Assembly: GCA_964627605.1 (NCBI GenBank)
Contig: CAZVGZ010000017.1
Location: forward strand, 1 to 64,000
Reading direction: 5' to 3'
Length of the DNA: 64,000 nucleotides
Source of the DNA: CAZVGZ01 sp964627605
GTDB lineage: Bacteria > Latescibacterota > MWCZ01 > CAZVGZ01
Shown: positions 61,149-64,000 of the stretch, piece after piece
Numbering within the stretch: position 1 is the first letter of the stretch
Layout: each line of letters begins with the position of its first letter
The notes under the pieces: model-generated
Databases searched by the model: none
What the model saw: the letters and a program-made list of their open reading frames with translations, nothing else
Told to the model about the DNA's origin: nothing
Made by a program: the position numbers and the translations under genes

Positions 61149-61790
61149 ATGTTTACAGGACTCATAGAAGAGGTCGGCGCAGTCGAGCGCATTCAACGCA
61201 GCGGTCGTTTGCAGCTGATGCGCGTCAACTGTGCGTTCGCAGAAGACGGGGTGCAGGTCGGTGACAGCATAAACATTGATGGTGCGTGCCAAACCGTTGT
61301 GGAGTGTGATTCGCGTGGGTTTTCTGTCGAATCGGTTGACGAGACATTGAGCCGGACAACTCTGGGTACACTGGCTCCAGGTGGTAGTGTCAATCTCGAA
61401 CGCAGCCTCAAAGCAGGCGATCGGTTGGATGGGCATCTGATTATGGGCCATATCGACGCTGTGGCGACCATCGCACGTCGCAAAGACAGGTCTGACAGCA
61501 CACTGTTTGGTGTGACTATACCTGAAGGCCTCAATAGTCAGATAGCGCCCAAAGGTTCGGTTGCACTCGATGGGATCAGTCTTACGGTTGTGGACGTGTT
61601 GGACGACTCGTTCACAATCGCAGCGATCCCCCACACCCTTGCGGTCACTACGTGGGGTGCAAAGCCGGTAGGTGCTTCGGTGAATCTTGAGACCGATGTG
61701 CTTGCCAAATACGTAGCGCGCGCTCTTGGAGGCGCGACACAACAAAGCAACATTACACAGAGATGGCTCAACGATGCAGGAATTGTCTGA
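61149..61790 (+). CDS. ribE: Riboflavin synthase, alpha subunit
   Basis: Converts two 6,7-dimethyl-8-ribityllumazines to riboflavin. It consists of two homologous beta-barrels: MFTGLIEEVGAVERI with GVQVGDSINIDGACQTVV, then DGHLIMGHIDAVATI with GSVALDGISLTVVDV. The start MFTGLIEE is the invariant family start. The 213-residue length is normal. It lies 5 bases after ribD, and its end overlaps the ribBA start by 17 bases. Confidence 0.95.
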   Translation: MFTGLIEEVGAVERIQRSGRLQLMRVNCAFAEDGVQVGDSINIDGACQTVVECDSRGFSVESVDETLSRTTLGTLAPGGSVNLERSLKAGDRLDGHLIMGHIDAVATIARRKDRSDSTLFGVTIPEGLNSQIAPKGSVALDGISLTVVDVLDDSFTIAAIPHTLAVTTWGAKPVGASVNLETDVLAKYVARALGGATQQSNITQRWLNDAGIV

Positions 61791-63003
61791 AAAACCGTTG
61801 GAGCACCGCCTGGCGTCAGTTTCAAAAGCGATAGATCAGATTAGAGCAGGTCATATAGTGATCGTGACTGACGACGAGGACCGAGAGAATGAGGGCGACT
61901 TTGTTATGTCCGCCCAAGCCGCTACTCCTGAAGCGGTTAATTTCATGATTACACACGGTCGAGGTCTGCTCTGTCTGCCTGCTGAGAAGTCGCGGATGCG
62001 GGAGTTGGGTTTGGGCATGATGGTGGAGGATAGCACGGCGCTTCATGGGACCGCGTTTACTGTGACGATAGACGCCAAGGAAGGCACCACAACTGGCGTT
62101 TCTGCGAGCGATAGGGCGGTCACTCTGCGCCGATTCGCCGACTCTGATGCACGTCCTGAGGATTTTGCTCGGCCAGGGCACGTAAGTCCTTTAGCCGCAG
62201 TGAAGGGAGGGGTGCTCGCTAGGCCGGGGCACACCGAGGCCATAGTCGATATGGCCCGATTGGCTGGCCATGCACCGGTGGGGGTGCTGTGCGAGATACT
62301 TTCCCAAGATGGATCCATGGCGCGAGCCCCTGAGCTTCTTAAGATCGCCGAACAGCATGATCTGCATTTCGTCACCATAAGCGATCTGATTGAGTACCGT
62401 CGTCGCAAGGAGATGCTGGTCCGTTTGGTGGAGGAGATAGAGCTGCCAACTAGGTTCGGTGAGTTCCGTATGCGGCTCTATGAGGACACGATTGATGGCC
62501 GCAACCATATGGCGGTGTTCAAAGGTGACTTGTACACCGATGCTCCGGTTTTGGTGCGGATGCACAGTCAGTGTATGACTGGCGACGTGTTTGGCAGCGG
62601 TCGCTGTGACTGCGGCGATCAGGTTGAAGCGGCGATGGGCGCGATTGAGACTGAGGGACGCGGTGCGATAATCTATCTGCGCCAGGAGGGCCGTGGAATC
62701 GGATTGGCGAACAAGATCAGGGCGTACAAACTACAAGAAGAGGGTCACGACACCGTCGAGGCGAACCATCAGCTCGGTTTTGCTGGGGATATGCGGGAGT
62801 ACAGCGCTGGAGCGCAGATTTTGAAGCACATGGGTGTTGGTTCGGTGCGCCTGATGACGAATAACCCGGCCAAAGTTTTCGGTCTGGAGGGTTACGGTTT
62901 TTCGGTCACTGAGCAGGTGCCGATTCAGATCGCTCCCTCAGCCACCAATCGGCACTACCTGCGCACCAAGAAAGAGAAACTCGGGCACCTACTCGACACC
63001 TAA
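61774..63003 (+). CDS. ribBA: Bifunctional DHBP synthase / GTP cyclohydrolase II
   Basis: Makes both riboflavin precursors: dihydroxybutanone phosphate from ribulose 5-phosphate and the pyrimidine from GTP. RibB half: VTDDEDRENEGDFVMSAQAA, HTEAIVDMARLAG. RibA half from ~215: VRMHSQCMTGDVFGSGRCDC with the three zinc cysteines, IYLRQEGRGIGLANKIRAY and MTNNPAKVFGLEGYG. Both active sites look complete. The start at 61774 lies inside ribE; earlier in-frame codons belong to the ribE antisense-free overlap and are not family-like. ribH (lumazine synthase), often the next gene, is not here. Confidence 0.95.
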   Translation: MQELSEKPLEHRLASVSKAIDQIRAGHIVIVTDDEDRENEGDFVMSAQAATPEAVNFMITHGRGLLCLPAEKSRMRELGLGMMVEDSTALHGTAFTVTIDAKEGTTTGVSASDRAVTLRRFADSDARPEDFARPGHVSPLAAVKGGVLARPGHTEAIVDMARLAGHAPVGVLCEILSQDGSMARAPELLKIAEQHDLHFVTISDLIEYRRRKEMLVRLVEEIELPTRFGEFRMRLYEDTIDGRNHMAVFKGDLYTDAPVLVRMHSQCMTGDVFGSGRCDCGDQVEAAMGAIETEGRGAIIYLRQEGRGIGLANKIRAYKLQEEGHDTVEANHQLGFAGDMREYSAGAQILKHMGVGSVRLMTNNPAKVFGLEGYGFSVTEQVPIQIAPSATNRHYLRTKKEKLGHLLDT

Positions 63004-63070
63004 ACCTGAACCGCACCGCCCGACCCCGACGCGACCTAGGTTGCCAGGCAGACCCGACTCAGCCAAGCTT

Positions 63071-63454
63071 TCAGCTTTCGTCTGAATCTGTCCCTTTACG
63101 GACCTGCGGCCTTTTCTCTGCGATGCGCGTCGCACGTTTGCCTTTGAGGCCCCTCAGATAGTAGAGCTTGCTGCGACGAACACGCCCTTTGCGAGTGACG
63201 TCTATCTGAGCGATTCGCGGCGAATGCAGTGGGAACACACGCTCTACTCCGAATCCGTCGGTCACCTTGCGGACGGTAAAAGCCGAATCAACGCCAGCAC
63301 TGCCTCGGCGACTTATGCAGACGCCCTCAAATATCTGAATTCTTTCGGTTTCACCTTCAACGATCCGCGTATGTACGGCGATCGTGTCTCCAGGTTCAAA
63401 TTCGGGAATGTCGTCCTTTAGTTGACCCATTCCTACCGCATCTACCAGGTTCAT
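63071..63454 (-). CDS. rplS: 50S ribosomal protein L19
   Basis: Ribosomal protein at the 30S-50S interface. FEPGDTIAVHTRIVEGETER, QIFEGVCISRRGSG-like FEGVCISRRGSAG, FTVRKVTDGFGVERVFPLHS and RRSKLYYLRGLKGKRATRI are the L19 signatures. It is 127 residues, slightly longer than usual at the C-terminus (PQVRKGTDSDES). It lies 54 bases after trmD on the same strand, the usual trmD-rplS order. Confidence 0.97.
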   Translation of the reverse strand: MNLVDAVGMGQLKDDIPEFEPGDTIAVHTRIVEGETERIQIFEGVCISRRGSAGVDSAFTVRKVTDGFGVERVFPLHSPRIAQIDVTRKGRVRRSKLYYLRGLKGKRATRIAEKRPQVRKGTDSDES

Positions 63455-63508
63455 CTGTTTCCTCCAATTGATCGACCTCGACTGGAGAGAATCTCCAGTG
63501 GGTTTTTG

Positions 63509-64000
63509 TCAAGAATCGTTTTCAGTTGTGGCTGGTGAACCGCCTAAAGTCTGTTTCTGCTGCCGCAACAAAAGGTCTGGACGACGCTGCTCAGTGCGGC
63601 TGCGGGCTGCTTCCTGTCGCCACTGTTCGATAGCTGCATGGTCTCCGCTCAAAAGCTCTGTGGGAACGTCGGTGCCCTCAAACTGTTGAGGCTTAGCGTA
63701 CCACGGGCAGTCGAGCAAGTCGTTTTGAAATGAGTCATCCGATGCAGACTGAAAATCGCCGAGCACTCCTGGAATCAAACGTACTACCGAATCTATAAGA
63801 ACCAGAGCTGGCAACTCTCCGCCTGTAACGACGTAATCTCCGATCGAGACCTCTTCGTCAACGTATTTTTCTCGAATCCGTTCATCTATCCCTCGGTAGT
63901 GACCGCACAGCAAAATCAGATGTGGCGCCAGCGACAATCGATTCGCTGTTGATTGGCTGAGCGGCGATCCGTCGGCACTGAGATAGATCACTCTTCCGCG
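63509..64000 (-). CDS. trmD: tRNA (guanine-37-N1)-methyltransferase TrmD, C-terminal part (5' end outside window)
   Basis: Methylates G37 of tRNAs and prevents +1 frameshifting. The frame is open to the window edge, so the N-terminal half of the knotted domain is missing. Visible: RVIYLSADGSPLSQSTANRL, LILLCGHYRGIDERI (SAM-binding knot), EEVSIGDYVVTGGELPALVL and the C-terminal SFQNDLLDCPWYAKPQQFEG with PTELLSGDHAAIEQWR. The Asp in GIDERI region and SIGDYVLTGGE-type loop are complete. Upstream of rplS as in most bacteria. Confidence 0.94.
   Translation of the reverse strand, partial: RGRVIYLSADGSPLSQSTANRLSLAPHLILLCGHYRGIDERIREKYVDEEVSIGDYVVTGGELPALVLIDSVVRLIPGVLGDFQSASDDSFQNDLLDCPWYAKPQQFEGTDVPTELLSGDHAAIEQWRQEAARSRTEQRRPDLLLRQQKQTLGGSPATTENDS

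Noticed and set aside
60183..61745. 520-codon open frame on the minus strand opposite ribD/ribE
   Set aside because: Ser/Arg/Pro-rich shadow with no family pattern; both genes on the other strand are unmistakable.
1..64000. tRNA genes, rRNA genes, CRISPR arrays, insertion sequences
   Set aside because: I looked for TTCGA/TTCAA T-loops in all intergenic stretches, for regularly spaced repeats and for transposase motifs, and found none that held up. This was by eye; tRNAscan and repeat finders would settle it.

Overview
This window reads as one contiguous chromosomal stretch of an uncultured bacterium. Inference on identity: several secreted proteins end in a FlgD/type IX-like C-terminal module (PNPFN motif, WDG motif, terminal R), two copies of an MXAN_6640-type zinc metalloprotease are present, and the accessory genes include DUF6785-type membrane proteins, uroporphyrinogen-decarboxylase-like proteins, sulfatase, sialidase-like and glycosidase genes and a microcompartment shell gene. 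This mix is what I know from Candidatus Latescibacterota and Poribacteria and their FCB-group relatives, often marine or sponge-associated. No 16S rRNA or tRNA gene is visible, so the placement is only a suggestion.

Layout. 1-8.2 kb: the end of a spermidine-synthase-like gene, a 2-hydroxyacid dehydrogenase, then a leftward operon cysteine desulfurase - mnmA - lnt - secreted propeller protein. 8.6-20 kb: a giant propeller/glycosidase-like protein, a broken beta-helix protein, a GH84 hexosaminidase, nrnA, a broken TPR gene and a PIG-L deacetylase. 20-24 kb: murI, an amidase and miaB, all leftward. 24-32 kb: an unknown secreted protein, gltA, a cysteine operon (cysK - PHP phosphatase - Rrf2 regulator) with a putative Rrf2-type operator, and a SAM-I riboswitch in front of thrC. 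31.8-35 kb: two frameshifted hydrolase genes, an unknown membrane protein and an SDR. 35.4-40.7 kb: a large transporter-like protein, a transglutaminase-like protein, and a DHDPS-family aldolase translationally coupled to a tandem-domain microcompartment shell protein. 41-48 kb: two secreted metalloproteases around a CYTH protein, a selenocysteine-containing selD with its SECIS hairpin, and a GH9 enzyme. 48-58 kb: glycan genes (GH116, GH43-like, sialidase-like, sulfatase remnant) mixed with two URO-D-like proteins and a dapF-like gene. 58-64 kb: rqcH, an FMN riboswitch with ribD-ribE-ribBA, rplS and the start-truncated trmD.

The most interesting locus is 38.9-40.6 kb. The aldolase carries a C-terminal amphipathic helix of the kind that targets cargo into bacterial microcompartments, and its stop codon overlaps the start of a BMC-T shell gene. 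This suggests a microcompartment whose signature cargo is a pyruvate-type aldolase.

A second theme is gene decay. At least six genes are interrupted by stops, frameshifts or truncation. All are accessory (beta-helix, TPR, esterase-like, polysaccharide deacetylase, lyase-like propeller, sulfatase), while housekeeping genes are intact. This could be real pseudogenisation in a host-associated lineage or, in part, assembly error; raw reads would decide.
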